Origin: Paenibacillus sp.
GTDB lineage: Bacteria; Bacillota; Bacilli; Paenibacillales; Paenibacillaceae
Length of the DNA stretch: 64,000 nucleotides
Assembly (NCBI GenBank): GCA_023512345.1
Contig: JAILZT010000001.1
Location: 62,001-126,000 of the forward strand
Direction of reading: 5' to 3'
Below, piece after piece: positions 7,796 through 17,230 of this stretch (position 1 is its first letter; the number at the start of each line of letters is the position of its first letter). Position numbers and translations under genes: made by a program. Under the pieces are notes generated by a model. The model saw only the letters and a list, made by a program, of their open reading frames with translations, did no database searches and was not told where the DNA came from.

Positions 7796-8815
7796 TTAGT
7801 ACTCCTGTTCTAACTTCTTTTGACGCACATGCCAAGTTTCCCACTCTCTTTTCTCATGTTCGTAGGCCACATGATTAACAATTCTGGGAACAACCCCGCT
7901 CATTTCATTAACAGGATCTAACCCAAATATATGACGATGTGCGTTCTCAGCAATAAATCGATTTAAGGTCCTAGCTAGCACTCTGGTGACATTATTCATT
8001 TTTACTTTGTTTCCGACCTGAGTATATAACAATAATTCAGGTGATAACGGAAAGAAGATTTCGGTTCCTTCATTTCCCCACCCACCCTTGAAATCATAAG
8101 ATCCATTTTCATAGTAATTCAACCTCACTAATGGATTGTCACTTGTAATCCAATGCAATTCTCCAGGAGCACGAAGTATACTCCATGTATGCTCATTCAG
8201 AACCTTATATGTAGCAGTAAGTAAGTGACGGATAGAAAATAACCAAACTCCACGCCCCAACAATACTTCTGTTTTCAAATGTCCCAACTCAGACTCAGTA
8301 CCGATTTCTTTAGTTACTCGAATAGGAATTAATTTGATATCACCATTATCCTTATCTGTAGGAATACGCCCCTTACTGGAGTCAGCTTTCATTTTACTGA
8401 GAGCTGTCTGCATCGCCTTTTCAATGATAGTTGGCATATCTAACTTCCAACGCTCTAATTGTTCTATATACCTTTCAGGATTACGAATATCTTGAAGTGC
8501 AACAAATCTAAGCAGCTGCTCCCATTCATGTTTACTTAAAGAATCATCAGTACGAACTTTGGATAAAGCAATTTGCGCAGGCGACTCTATTTCCTGATCC
8601 ATCCATATCTCAATCTCATCTGAATCATCTCCAACAATACTACGCGTAAATAGATGCTGGTGATTAGCTATACTTTTAATGGACGACTGAGACCACTCCG
8701 GGACTGAACTATGTGAAACTAAAGTCCGATAAGTCCATATTCTATTATGATTATTCGCCCAGGCTTTTAAATAGGATTGTGAGACATAGTGATGATTCTT
8801 TCTAAGATTCCTCAA
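7796..8815 (-). CDS. DUF4238 family protein
   Basis: The N-terminus NHHYVSQSYLKAWA and the later motifs WITSDNPLV and FFPLSPELLLY are those of DUF4238, a family of unknown biochemistry found often near defence and mobile genes. No signal peptide or membrane segment is seen. An ATG exists at 8830, but GGAGG lies inside those first codons, eight bases ahead of a TTG at 8815; I chose TTG, giving about 339 residues starting near the conserved NHHYV. It is followed on the same strand by the hybrid-binding/GIY-YIG gene, and the two may form a pair. Confidence 0.8.
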   Translation of the reverse strand: MRNLRKNHHYVSQSYLKAWANNHNRIWTYRTLVSHSSVPEWSQSSIKSIANHQHLFTRSIVGDDSDEIEIWMDQEIESPAQIALSKVRTDDSLSKHEWEQLLRFVALQDIRNPERYIEQLERWKLDMPTIIEKAMQTALSKMKADSSKGRIPTDKDNGDIKLIPIRVTKEIGTESELGHLKTEVLLGRGVWLFSIRHLLTATYKVLNEHTWSILRAPGELHWITSDNPLVRLNYYENGSYDFKGGWGNEGTEIFFPLSPELLLYTQVGNKVKMNNVTRVLARTLNRFIAENAHRHIFGLDPVNEMSGVVPRIVNHVAYEHEKREWETWHVRQKKLEQEY

Positions 8816-9175
8816 TGGACAATCCTCCATTTACCAGTTAATAATCTTTTCATGTAAGCGACATGCTCATTAAAGATGTGAGAGAAGCTTTTTCGTGTAA
8901 TATTAATCCCATCCGTGGTAGAAAAGATTCAAAAATACTGTTAGGGCTCTTTGAAATTGTTCGCCTCTACGACCGTTTTATTGTGAGTGCAATGAAGATG
9001 CATGAGATTAAATAATACATGCCGATTATTTGGACATTGAAGGTTGAATTTTTTAAGTGTAGGGATAACTTAACTTATTCACAAACCGGGGAAATGAATA
9101 TCATCTGAGTTCTCTCCTTTTTTCTATTTAAACTCACTACATACAGGTGTAGCGGACATGATAGTTTAATTTATA
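8816..9175. other. Intergenic region with a weak 50-codon ORF
   Basis: Between DUF4238 and the membrane protein. On the plus strand an ORF at 8863-9015 encodes 50 residues but has no ribosome binding site and no recognised family; it may be a gene remnant. No other structure was seen. Confidence 0.3.
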
Positions 9176-10015
9176 TCATTGTATCTTTTTAAGGTTTTGT
9201 TGTTTTAAATCAATAATTTTCGAATCGCTATTAACCTCGATATAGTCAATTTTATCTTTATGAATATGGTAGATTTTCGAATCATTCGAGATATTTATTT
9301 CATTACTTGCCATTATAAATTTCACATCTGATGTCTGAAAAATATATAGATCTTTTAACACTTCTCCAGAGGTTAATTTAATTCTAACTTTTGGCTTCTT
9401 TCTAAAAGCCCCCGTTAAAATCTTATTTATTGGTGACATGTATAGCTTAATAAACATAAAGTACATCAAACTTGATAAAATTAAAAATGCATATATAACG
9501 TATCTATTTTCTTTGTAAGCATAATAAATAATATCAAGATTAGTTGCCCCACTTAAGCTCAACGTTTCTTTTAAGCCGCTAGTCATCAACACAGTATAAT
9601 ATGTATAAAAGATTAATAGTAAAAGAGTATGCGTAAAACTCAACGCTACTCTGTAAAATTTGAAGCCTTTCTCTTCGATGACTTTAATCATCACCTTGTT
9701 AATAAACAATTGAAAACGGCTATTTTTAGCTTCTGCATAAATGAGTCCCAAAATACTCGTGATGATAATCCCGCAAAACACAGCTACCATTAACTTAGGC
9801 CTTACATGAGGAGATACGAATAAAAGGATTACCATTGTAACCACTATAAAACCAATTAGATCGTTAATGATCCTTCTTAACAACCTTGTTTTACTATTTT
9901 CTAGCAGACGAGCAGATGGTGAGGTCCTAAAAAAATCAATACCAATAACAAGCAACATAAAAACACTAAAAAAACTAATCACTTGTGGAAAAGGTAGTAG
10001 TTTCAAAAAATCCAT
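9176..10015 (-). CDS. Polytopic membrane protein downstream of OLD nuclease
   Basis: A 279-residue protein with about five hydrophobic segments (roughly 10-27, 48-66, 76-93, 125-145 and 172-190) and a soluble, probably beta-rich C-terminal part (205-279) containing RIKLTSGEVLKDLYIF. The start ATG follows GAGAGG. It begins 20 bases after the OLD-family gene ends, on the same strand, so the two are almost certainly co-transcribed. I do not recognise the family. By analogy with defence modules that pair a sensor NTPase with a membrane effector, it could disturb the membrane when the partner is triggered; this is inference. Confidence 0.75.
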   Translation of the reverse strand: MDFLKLLPFPQVISFFSVFMLLVIGIDFFRTSPSARLLENSKTRLLRRIINDLIGFIVVTMVILLFVSPHVRPKLMVAVFCGIIITSILGLIYAEAKNSRFQLFINKVMIKVIEEKGFKFYRVALSFTHTLLLLIFYTYYTVLMTSGLKETLSLSGATNLDIIYYAYKENRYVIYAFLILSSLMYFMFIKLYMSPINKILTGAFRKKPKVRIKLTSGEVLKDLYIFQTSDVKFIMASNEINISNDSKIYHIHKDKIDYIEVNSDSKIIDLKQQNLKKIQ

Positions 10016-10035
10016 AATACCACGCCTCTCTGAGA

Positions 10036-11949
10036 TTATTGAGATTTTTCTATTGTTGCTGCTACTTTATCTGTAACAGTTTGATGATCTTCAGAGACTA
10101 TGAGGCTGAACGAATCTTTAAACACACTCTCAATAATGAGTCTCCAATGAGAAGAGATTGATTCCCAATTTTCCGTCCAATTTTCATTTATATATTTAAA
10201 TGCTATATATGGCTTTTCATTAGAAGGAGCGGGGTATCCAAGAATATCCTCAATACAATTTATTAACATAATCCGATTCTCTTCTTCACCGATAGCTGCT
10301 AAAATTGGCTCATTAAATACCTCTGCTCGTTTAACTCCTTCATCTTTATCATGAATAACTACTGGATTAATCCCCATCGCCTTGAGGTATTTTACAAGTG
10401 AAATTATCGCAGCCTTACCCCTTGCTTTAATAATCTGCCAATTGCATTCAATATCTTTTTTTACAACAGTTGGCATGCGATTAATAGTTTCTCTTAGAAC
10501 TATATCTTCTGTGTCTCCTTCTACGATTAAAACATTTTTAGAGAAAAACACTCTTGATACATAATCATCAATTTTCAGCAACATCTTAACGTATGTCTTA
10601 TCCTCATCTTGAAGTTTTTTGAACTCTTCACTAGTATTAAAAGAGGTACAATTCAGTCTTTCGACACTTAATTCTCGAAGACCTATTCTATGTGTCGAAC
10701 TGCACCGTGAAAGACAATTTAGAATTTGCTGAGGTTTTTTACTGAGATCAATCATATAAGGTGAATGTGTAGTACAAACGATTTGATTGCTAGAAGCACT
10801 TGCTAATTCATAGATTGTCTCTCTCATTTGTTTCGCAGCATTTGGATGTAGATATATCTCAGGCTCCTCAAACCCAATCAACAAGGGTCTGCTGTGCCCT
10901 ACCCCTTTTCTATTCTCCCTTATATTTCTATATCTCAACAAAGCAAATACTGCTGATCGTATAATTCCAGTCCCCTGCATATTCACTGCCGTTGTAATGT
11001 TGCTAAACATCGAAATCTTAAATTGAGGCTTTATAACTTTATCTGCTTCTGCTAGGTTAGTTATTGCCTTAATTCCTGTATTCGGAAACACATCACTAAC
11101 TGTTTTATTTAGTTCAAACATCATCTGTCCAAATTCACTTTCCCCATCTTCTGGGTTTAACTCCGCAGCCAACAAATCCAAATATAACTGTGCCTGTCTA
11201 TAATTATCAGAGCCTTCCCTAACGTCATTAAATAGCTGTGTTAAAGTAGATATCAATGTACCAGACGTGCCAGACAACTCATCTATTTTGTCTTGTGCCG
11301 GAATAAGTAAGAATTTAGGTAGCTTTGTTAATACATTTGCAGGTATTCCACCTGGATTCGTAAACCACAACTCATTTTGAGTATCGAAATCATACAAATC
11401 CTCCAACTCTTTTATTAGCTCATGCTCTTTTTGAGTTAGTTTCTTTGTTGGAGCTATATGTGCTATCTTCTCTAATATTGTTGAAGTGTCTAGACCTGCA
11501 TCAATGTAATCTTGAATAGTAAGGCATTGCTCAAAATCAACCTTCATTTTTTTGGATTGCTCACGCATTTCAACAATACAATCAATGTTCGGTTTAAATG
11601 TTTTTTTATAAATAATTCTGTAGTCCAGCTCACCGTCATCATTTGTGAAACTAAGTACGCGCCCCTTAAATCCAATCCATCCCTTTGCTTCTTCAGGTAT
11701 ATCACGAAACTCAGCTATTAAGGTAATTGTCTCAACACCACGAGTGTTGAAAGTAAGTCCGTCTTCCCTCAGAGAGAAGAAATCATCTTCAGTTAGTTTT
11801 TTAACGTCATTGAGTAGAATATTCAATGCATTAAGTATTGAACTTTTCCCAATATTGTTTTCGCCTATCAAGAATGTTGCATCTGAAAATAACACCTCCG
11901 TTTTCAGATGTCTTCTAAATCCTTCTAATTTCAAGCTATGTAATTTCAT
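10036..11949 (-). CDS. OLD-family ATPase/TOPRIM nuclease
   Basis: A 637-residue protein with an ABC/SMC-type ATPase head and a C-terminal TOPRIM nuclease. Walker A is GENNIGKSS (about 28-36), the signature/Walker B region is GFEEPEIYLHP (about 355), and TOPRIM motifs are VLIVEGDTE (about 475) and VVIHDKDEG (about 533). This is the architecture of P2 OLD and of GajA, but no UvrD-like GajB helicase follows, so it is not a standard Gabija system. Start ATG follows AGGAGG by seven bases. The only tightly linked partner is the membrane protein just downstream. I infer an anti-phage or genome-guarding role; the molecular trigger is unknown. Confidence 0.88.
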   Translation of the reverse strand: MKLHSLKLEGFRRHLKTEVLFSDATFLIGENNIGKSSILNALNILLNDVKKLTEDDFFSLREDGLTFNTRGVETITLIAEFRDIPEEAKGWIGFKGRVLSFTNDDGELDYRIIYKKTFKPNIDCIVEMREQSKKMKVDFEQCLTIQDYIDAGLDTSTILEKIAHIAPTKKLTQKEHELIKELEDLYDFDTQNELWFTNPGGIPANVLTKLPKFLLIPAQDKIDELSGTSGTLISTLTQLFNDVREGSDNYRQAQLYLDLLAAELNPEDGESEFGQMMFELNKTVSDVFPNTGIKAITNLAEADKVIKPQFKISMFSNITTAVNMQGTGIIRSAVFALLRYRNIRENRKGVGHSRPLLIGFEEPEIYLHPNAAKQMRETIYELASASSNQIVCTTHSPYMIDLSKKPQQILNCLSRCSSTHRIGLRELSVERLNCTSFNTSEEFKKLQDEDKTYVKMLLKIDDYVSRVFFSKNVLIVEGDTEDIVLRETINRMPTVVKKDIECNWQIIKARGKAAIISLVKYLKAMGINPVVIHDKDEGVKRAEVFNEPILAAIGEEENRIMLINCIEDILGYPAPSNEKPYIAFKYINENWTENWESISSHWRLIIESVFKDSFSLIVSEDHQTVTDKVAATIEKSQ

Positions 11950-12427
11950 ATTCTATCCTCCTAGAAACTGCTTTTCGGTATAGTATAGAATTCGACAATT
12001 TATTTCCTATCCCTCCAAAATAAGTATTATGACCCATGTCTTTTTACACGCATAAAAGCCCAAGTTTTCTCGAAATTTAAATGGGTTATTCTCTCATCAA
12101 TCATTTTCTTTCCAATTCAAATCTTGTAAATAAGTTGAAAATCCATTGGTTTCTTGAGGACTAAATGTTAATAACCTATACAGAACAAATATTCGCAAAA
12201 ATATGTTTACAAACTCAATATGTTGGGCTATTTTAAAAGTGTTGGTACAAAATATGGAAAAATAGGAACTACTTAAAAGTTAAGACTATATCCCTTTTAC
12301 AAAGCTTCCACCAAAAACTAAAGGTTTTTTTTGAGGATAATCCTGTTAAATATAGTTATGACTTAATAAAAAAAAACATGGTTCTATTCTCTAAGCGAGC
12401 CTAATGTCAGTAAAAAGGAGATTATTT
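11950..12427. other. AT-rich divergent intergenic region
   Basis: Separates the minus-strand OLD gene from the plus-strand STAND gene and must hold both promoters. I see AT-rich -10-like stretches (for example around 12350-12362) but no promoter or operator that I can assign with confidence, and no gene. Confidence 0.4.
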
Positions 12428-15400
12428 ATGCTGGATATAACAGGAAACGATATAACAGAACTTAATGATTCAGACCTTAGATCACTTGTTGGCCTACTTT
12501 GTGAAGCAGAACTGCGTAATATGGGATTACCAATTGCAGGCGTTACATGGGGAGGGCACCAAAATGCTAGTGATGGTGGTATAGATGTTCGTGTGGAAGT
12601 ATCTTCAGTATTACAGAATGATGGTTTTATCCCAAGACCTAATACGGGATTTCAGGTCAAAAAACCTGATATGCCAAAAGCTGCAATTATTGATGAAATG
12701 CGTCCTAATAATCAACTTCGACAGGTTATCAGAGAGTTAGCAGATAATAACGGGGCATACATCATTGTTAGTAGCCAGGGCTCCACAGCAGACTCAGCTT
12801 TAAAAAATCGCAAAGTAGCGATGCAAAATGCAGTTTCTGATTACGTAAATGCGTCACATCTTAAGGTTGATTTCTATGATCGTGAGCGAATCGCTGGTTG
12901 GGTTCGTGCTCATCCTGCCCTAATTTTGTGGGTACGCCATAAGATAGGTCGTCCAATTCAGGGATGGAAAACCTACGGGAATTGGGCAAACTGTCCTAGA
13001 GGAATTGAGGAAACTTATATTACAGATGACTATGTCCGTTTGTATAATACAACAAGAGCAAATTCCGATGCTATTTCAGTAATAGAAGGAATAAAAGAAC
13101 TTCGAAGTATTCTTAGTCGTCCAGGATCCTCAGTTCGTTTAGTAGGTTTATCTGGGGTCGGAAAAACACGCTTAATACAGTCTTTGTTTGATGAACGAAT
13201 TGGTGAAGAACCGCTTAATTCATCTCAGGTATTTTACTCGGATATTAGTGATGGCCCCTATCCTGACCCAAGAAATTTTGCAGAGATGTTAATTGCTTCC
13301 CAAAAACCACTAATACTTATAGTTGATAACTGTCCACCAGAATTACATAGAAGATTAACTTCTATATGCTCAGCAACCGGAAGTCAACTTAGTCTTATGA
13401 CTGTAGAATATGATGTGAGAGATGATCAACCTGAAGAAACTGAAGTTTATCGTCTAGAACCAGCATCCCGCGACTTAATCGAGAAGGTAATTCTTAGTCG
13501 ATTTGCTTACATAACTGAAATCGGTGCCAGTACTATAGCTGAATTTGCAGGTGGAAATGCACGTATTGCTATTGCATTAGCAAAAACAATTGAAAAAGGA
13601 GAAGATATATCTCAGCTAAGAGATTACGATTTATTCGAGAAATTATTTCAGCAAAGGAATTTCCCGGATAACAAACTCCTCAAAGTGGCGGAAGTATGCT
13701 CGCTTTGTTACTCATTTGACATTCGAACAAGTGAAGTCGACGAAAATGAACTAAAATTAATAGGATCTCTAATAAACCTTAGTGCTCGTGAAATCTATGA
13801 AAATGTAGTTGAACTCAAACGACGTGAACTTGTTCAACAGAGGAGTCACTGGCGGGCAGTGCTTCCGCATGCGATCGCTAACAGACTTGCTGAAAGAGCG
13901 CTTCAGAACATACCCTGTAATATTATTACTGATACTTTTATAAATAGCGGTTCCGAAAGGTTATTAAAGTCCTTCTCTAGACGACTAGGCTTCTTGCACA
14001 ATTCCCACACTGCAAAGAAGATTTCTAGAGAATGGCTTTCTGATTCCGGGTTGTTAGGTAATATCATAGATTTAAATGGGTTTGGTGTTACTTTGCTTAG
14101 AAATATAGCACCGGTAGATCCGAACTCAGTTTTATCTCTCCTAGAGGGAGTGACTAGTAAGGAAAATTCTCATGTATTTTTTTCACGTGAGAATGATCAC
14201 TTCATTGATCTTACTAGACTTCTTAGATCTATAGCATATGACCCACTTTTATTCGAAAGAGCTACCCATCTTCTATGCCGATTTGCTCTGGTTGAAAGTT
14301 CCGAAGAAAATAATAATTCAATAAGAAAATTATTAAAATCATTGTTCTATATTTATCTCTCAGGCACTCATGCAACGCCCGACCAGCGAGTTAGTGTTAT
14401 TTCAAATTTAATAGAGTCTGACTCAGAAGATCGAGTAGATTTGGGTGTTTCACTGTTAAGCGCAGCACTGGAAGCATGGCATTTCAGTTCAAGTTACGGT
14501 TTTGAATTCGGCGCTCATGCAAGAGATTATGGCTGGTCACCAAAATGTAAGACGGATATATATCTTTGGTACAAGACATTTCTTGATTACATATTACCAT
14601 TAGCGGTTGCTGAAAATTCTTTAGCGCTTAAAATTAGAGGTCTTCTGTCTATGAAATTCAGAGGTTTATGGACTAAAGCTGCGATGTATGATGAATTAGA
14701 ACTAGTGGCTAATTATATTGCTGCGAAACATACTTGGAACGAGGGATGGACAGCGGTAAAAAGCACAATTAGGTTTGATGCAAAAGAAATGACACCAACT
14801 ATTGTTGAAAGATTAAATAATCTAACCAAAATTCTTGCCCCAACTACTTTGATTGATAAAGCCAGACTATTCGCACTCTCTGGTTATAAAAGTGCCTTGG
14901 ACATAATTGATACCATTGAAGAAGAATCAGATATAACTGAAAGTTATACTAAGATACAAAATACTGCTCGCTCACTTGGGCAAGAAATTGGTTGTAGTAT
15001 GGAATTTGTAGATGAATTGATGCCGGAACTTCTAAGCCATGAAGGGATAAGAATTTTTGATTTCGGTCAAGGTCTGTCGGAAAGTATTGGTGATCCGAGA
15101 GGCATATGGGAAAATATGCTCCATCATTTACAATCTTTACCTGAATCCAAGCGTAACTTCCAGTTAATTCGAGGATTCTTAAATGGTCTTTCTAATACTA
15201 ATAATGATTTATGTGAAAACTTATTAGATGAAGCTGTAACGAGTCATCTTTTATCTGCTAATTTCCCTATTATTCAGACCAGTGTAAGTATAAAACAAAA
15301 AGGAATAGAACGGTTGAAAAGAGCACTTGAACTAGAGAGTGCTCCAGTTTGGATGTATAGAAATTTATCGTATGGTAGGGCACTCGATACTATAAACGAT

Positions 15401-16231
15401 AGTGATTTTTGTGAATTAGTACAGTTCATTGCCTCTAAAAGTGAAGGAAGCAACGTAGCAATCGAAATTCTCCAAATGAAAATTCATGGAGAGGAAAAGG
15501 GAAATCTTAGTGATGAAATTATTACATTAGGACAAGAACTTCTCGTGCAATATTCATTTAGCCGTAATAATGCAGCCCATAAGGATTATGAACTTGCAGA
15601 ATTAGTAAGATACTGCTTTTCTGATGAAGAAGCGAAGGAAAACATTCGAGCAGTAGCCAATAAAATAGCTATAGGACTAGGAAGCTATGAAATTTATTTT
15701 ACCGATTTTGATGATGTTTTAGAGGTGATCGCCTCAATACATCCTTTAATATTTCTTGATGTTTTTTTAGAAAAAGAAGAAGTTATTTATAGCATGGCTC
15801 GACTGGTTTCAGATGGAATACACTCTTCTACAAATCCGTTATCTGCTATCAAAGATGATGTGATTCTTACTTGGTGTGCTGTTGATCCAGAGGTTAGATA
15901 CCCAATAATAGCATCAGTTATTATGCCATACAGAAATATTGGACACGAAATCAAGTGGACCACTATCGCCATTACTTTGATTAGAAATTCTTCTGATCCA
16001 ATCTTAGTTTTAAAAGAATTTAAGCACACTTTTAGACCAACTTCATGGAGTGGTTCTCGGGCAGAACTGATGCGAAAATTTATACCATTAATTTCACAGC
16101 TAAAACAACATGAGAATCCCATTGTTCAACAATGGGCCATCCAAGAAGAGAGGGCATTCAGTGAAGAAATCCGATCCGAATACGAATGGGAATTGGCACG
16201 AGATAGAGAGTACAGCGAACGATTTGAATAG
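12428..16231 (+). CDS. N-terminal nuclease - STAND NTPase (Avs-like defence protein)
   Basis: About 1267 residues. The N-terminal part (1-190) has a PD-(D/E)XK-like core with GGIDVRVE near 50 and FQVKK near 75. It is followed by a STAND P-loop, GLSGVGKT near 241, and Walker B LILIVDN near 297. The remaining ~750 residues are helical, repeat-like and without recognisable motifs, as expected for a sensor region. Effector, NTPase and sensor in this order is the plan of Avs-type anti-phage proteins, where target binding drives assembly and activates the nuclease. The upstream ATG at 12404 lacks an RBS, whereas ATG at 12428 follows AAGGAG by seven bases. It is monocistronic and ends before a strong hairpin. 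Subtype cannot be assigned by eye. Confidence 0.82.
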   Translation: MLDITGNDITELNDSDLRSLVGLLCEAELRNMGLPIAGVTWGGHQNASDGGIDVRVEVSSVLQNDGFIPRPNTGFQVKKPDMPKAAIIDEMRPNNQLRQVIRELADNNGAYIIVSSQGSTADSALKNRKVAMQNAVSDYVNASHLKVDFYDRERIAGWVRAHPALILWVRHKIGRPIQGWKTYGNWANCPRGIEETYITDDYVRLYNTTRANSDAISVIEGIKELRSILSRPGSSVRLVGLSGVGKTRLIQSLFDERIGEEPLNSSQVFYSDISDGPYPDPRNFAEMLIASQKPLILIVDNCPPELHRRLTSICSATGSQLSLMTVEYDVRDDQPEETEVYRLEPASRDLIEKVILSRFAYITEIGASTIAEFAGGNARIAIALAKTIEKGEDISQLRDYDLFEKLFQQRNFPDNKLLKVAEVCSLCYSFDIRTSEVDENELKLIGSLINLSAREIYENVVELKRRELVQQRSHWRAVLPHAIANRLAERALQNIPCNIITDTFINSGSERLLKSFSRRLGFLHNSHTAKKISREWLSDSGLLGNIIDLNGFGVTLLRNIAPVDPNSVLSLLEGVTSKENSHVFFSRENDHFIDLTRLLRSIAYDPLLFERATHLLCRFALVESSEENNNSIRKLLKSLFYIYLSGTHATPDQRVSVISNLIESDSEDRVDLGVSLLSAALEAWHFSSSYGFEFGAHARDYGWSPKCKTDIYLWYKTFLDYILPLAVAENSLALKIRGLLSMKFRGLWTKAAMYDELELVANYIAAKHTWNEGWTAVKSTIRFDAKEMTPTIVERLNNLTKILAPTTLIDKARLFALSGYKSALDIIDTIEEESDITESYTKIQNTARSLGQEIGCSMEFVDELMPELLSHEGIRIFDFGQGLSESIGDPRGIWENMLHHLQSLPESKRNFQLIRGFLNGLSNTNNDLCENLLDEAVTSHLLSANFPIIQTSVSIKQKGIERLKRALELESAPVWMYRNLSYGRALDTINDSDFCELVQFIASKSEGSNVAIEILQMKIHGEEKGNLSDEIITLGQELLVQYSFSRNNAAHKDYELAELVRYCFSDEEAKENIRAVANKIAIGLGSYEIYFTDFDDVLEVIASIHPLIFLDVFLEKEEVIYSMARLVSDGIHSSTNPLSAIKDDVILTWCAVDPEVRYPIIASVIMPYRNIGHEIKWTTIAITLIRNSSDPILVLKEFKHTFRPTSWSGSRAELMRKFIPLISQLKQHENPIVQQWAIQEERAFSEEIRSEYEWELARDREYSERFE

Positions 16232-16328
16232 GTGTTATTCCACCTTGTATAGGAAATCCAAAGTTTCCATCTAATTCTCCTCTACATTTACAGTCAGGAC
16301 GTTAAGTATTCCTAACTGAAGTATTCAT

Positions 16329-16363
16329 CAAACAGACTGCTCAACAAATGAGCAGTCTGTTTG
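16329..16363 (+). terminator. Terminator of the STAND gene
   Basis: A perfect 15-bp stem (16329-16343 with 16349-16363) around a 5-base loop lies about 100 bases after the STAND stop codon. The T-tract is short. Confidence 0.7.
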
Positions 16364-16670
16364 AATTAATACACGTTACTCCTTCTGCTTAAAAACTCAT
16401 GATACAGTATTATGAGCGTTCATTCCTCAATACCCGACATACATTCCAACTTTTTCCAACTCTTTATAAAATTCCCGCTATGTCAACTCATCTCCCCTGT
16501 GTTCAAGCTGAATCGACTGTTAATTTATTTTTGGCCTTTAATCCATTATTTATAAACTCCACACATTTTGAAACAGCAATAACCCCTGGATTTTTTCCAA
16601 GGGTTTACAGATTAAGCAACGGAACGAAAAACTAATATGATTAATACTCGCCATCAAAGAACTTTAAGTA
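16364..16670. other. Non-coding edge of the mobile element
   Basis: No supported gene on either strand. It contains a second hairpin (16581-16590 with 16596-16605, one mismatch). It lies between the last cargo gene and the truncated sigK and should carry one attachment site half. Confidence 0.35.
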
Positions 16671-16910
16671 CTATAGGCTTGGACTTACATCATATCGTGT
16701 CCATAACCTCTTCACTATGTGGGCTACGAGACGAAGGTTATGCTCAATCAACATATTCCGGGCCCGAGAGTCTCCCTCCGCCATCCTTCCTAAGCAGCGG
16801 CTCTCTTCTTCTTCCGTCAACGGTTGTGGAAACGCATTGTTTCGGACATATGACACCAGCAGTGTCAATTCCTTAATCAGCAGTGCTATGGTGCTTATTA
16901 TTCCGGGCAA
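16671..16910 (-). pseudogene. sigK: N-terminal fragment of sporulation sigma factor K (interrupted sigK)
   Basis: The ORF begins at TTG 16910 after GGGAGGTG. It carries the pro-sigma-K N-terminus (KELTLLVSYVRNNAFPQPL), then ARNMLIEHNLRLVAHIVK. This is the beginning of sigma K up to region 2; after AHIVK (about 16707-16712) the sequence leaves the family and stops 12 codons later. The rest of sigma K (regions 2.3-4) is absent from the window. The missing half would lie to the left, past the serine recombinase, on the same strand. B. subtilis spoIVCB/spoIIIC is the known precedent: the skin element is removed by a serine recombinase in the mother cell. Whether this one is excised in sporulation or is a dead insertion cannot be told here. 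Confidence 0.88.
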
Positions 16911-16978
16911 CTTAGCGACACCTCCCGTACATGTACAATGAAACCGTTCCGTCAGAGTGTAGGGTTCATGGTCTCTTT

Positions 16979-16986
16979 ATTGTATG
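16979..16986 (-). promoter_or_regulatory. Sigma-E-type -10 element upstream of sigK
   Basis: On the minus strand the octamer CATACAAT matches the sigma-E -10 consensus (CATACAnT), 69 bases ahead of the sigK start codon. The -35 region is weak. sigK is transcribed by sigma E in Bacillus, so the site is consistent with a still active gene. Confidence 0.5.
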
Positions 16987-17230
16987 TGGGCAAGGGCCTA
17001 GATGTGCATGTACGATGGAAAAACAAAAGGCGCAAAATAACTTTGTTGTTTGTCATACTTTCACAAACCTGCTTGATTTTAAAATATCTCCGCAAAGTCA
17101 TTATTTACTTCCTATTTTAGTTGAACTTAGAACCTATCCACTTCGGATCTGATTCACAACTGGGGTGCTATACATGAAACTAGCGATTAAGCTTGAGCCA
17201 AATTGCAGCAGCTAGATCGAGTGAAGAACG
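16987..17230. other. Intergenic region upstream of sigK
   Basis: No supported gene. Beyond the sigK promoter I see only low-complexity sequence leading into the nested inverted repeat at 17231-17416. Confidence 0.35.

Noticed and set aside
10036..11949. Gabija defence system
   Set aside because: The OLD protein resembles GajA in plan, but no UvrD-like GajB gene lies beside it; the neighbour is a membrane protein.
12181..12194. LexA-like box upstream of the STAND gene
   Set aside because: GAAC-AAAT-ATTC has a mismatch in the second half-site, and the region is AT-rich enough to give such near matches by chance.
1..16231. Intact prophage
   Set aside because: No capsid, tail, terminase or lysis genes are seen in the visible part; the content is recombinases and defence-like cargo.
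16399..16876. Plus-strand small frames near sigK
   Set aside because: They have no ribosome binding site; one is antisense to the sigK fragment.
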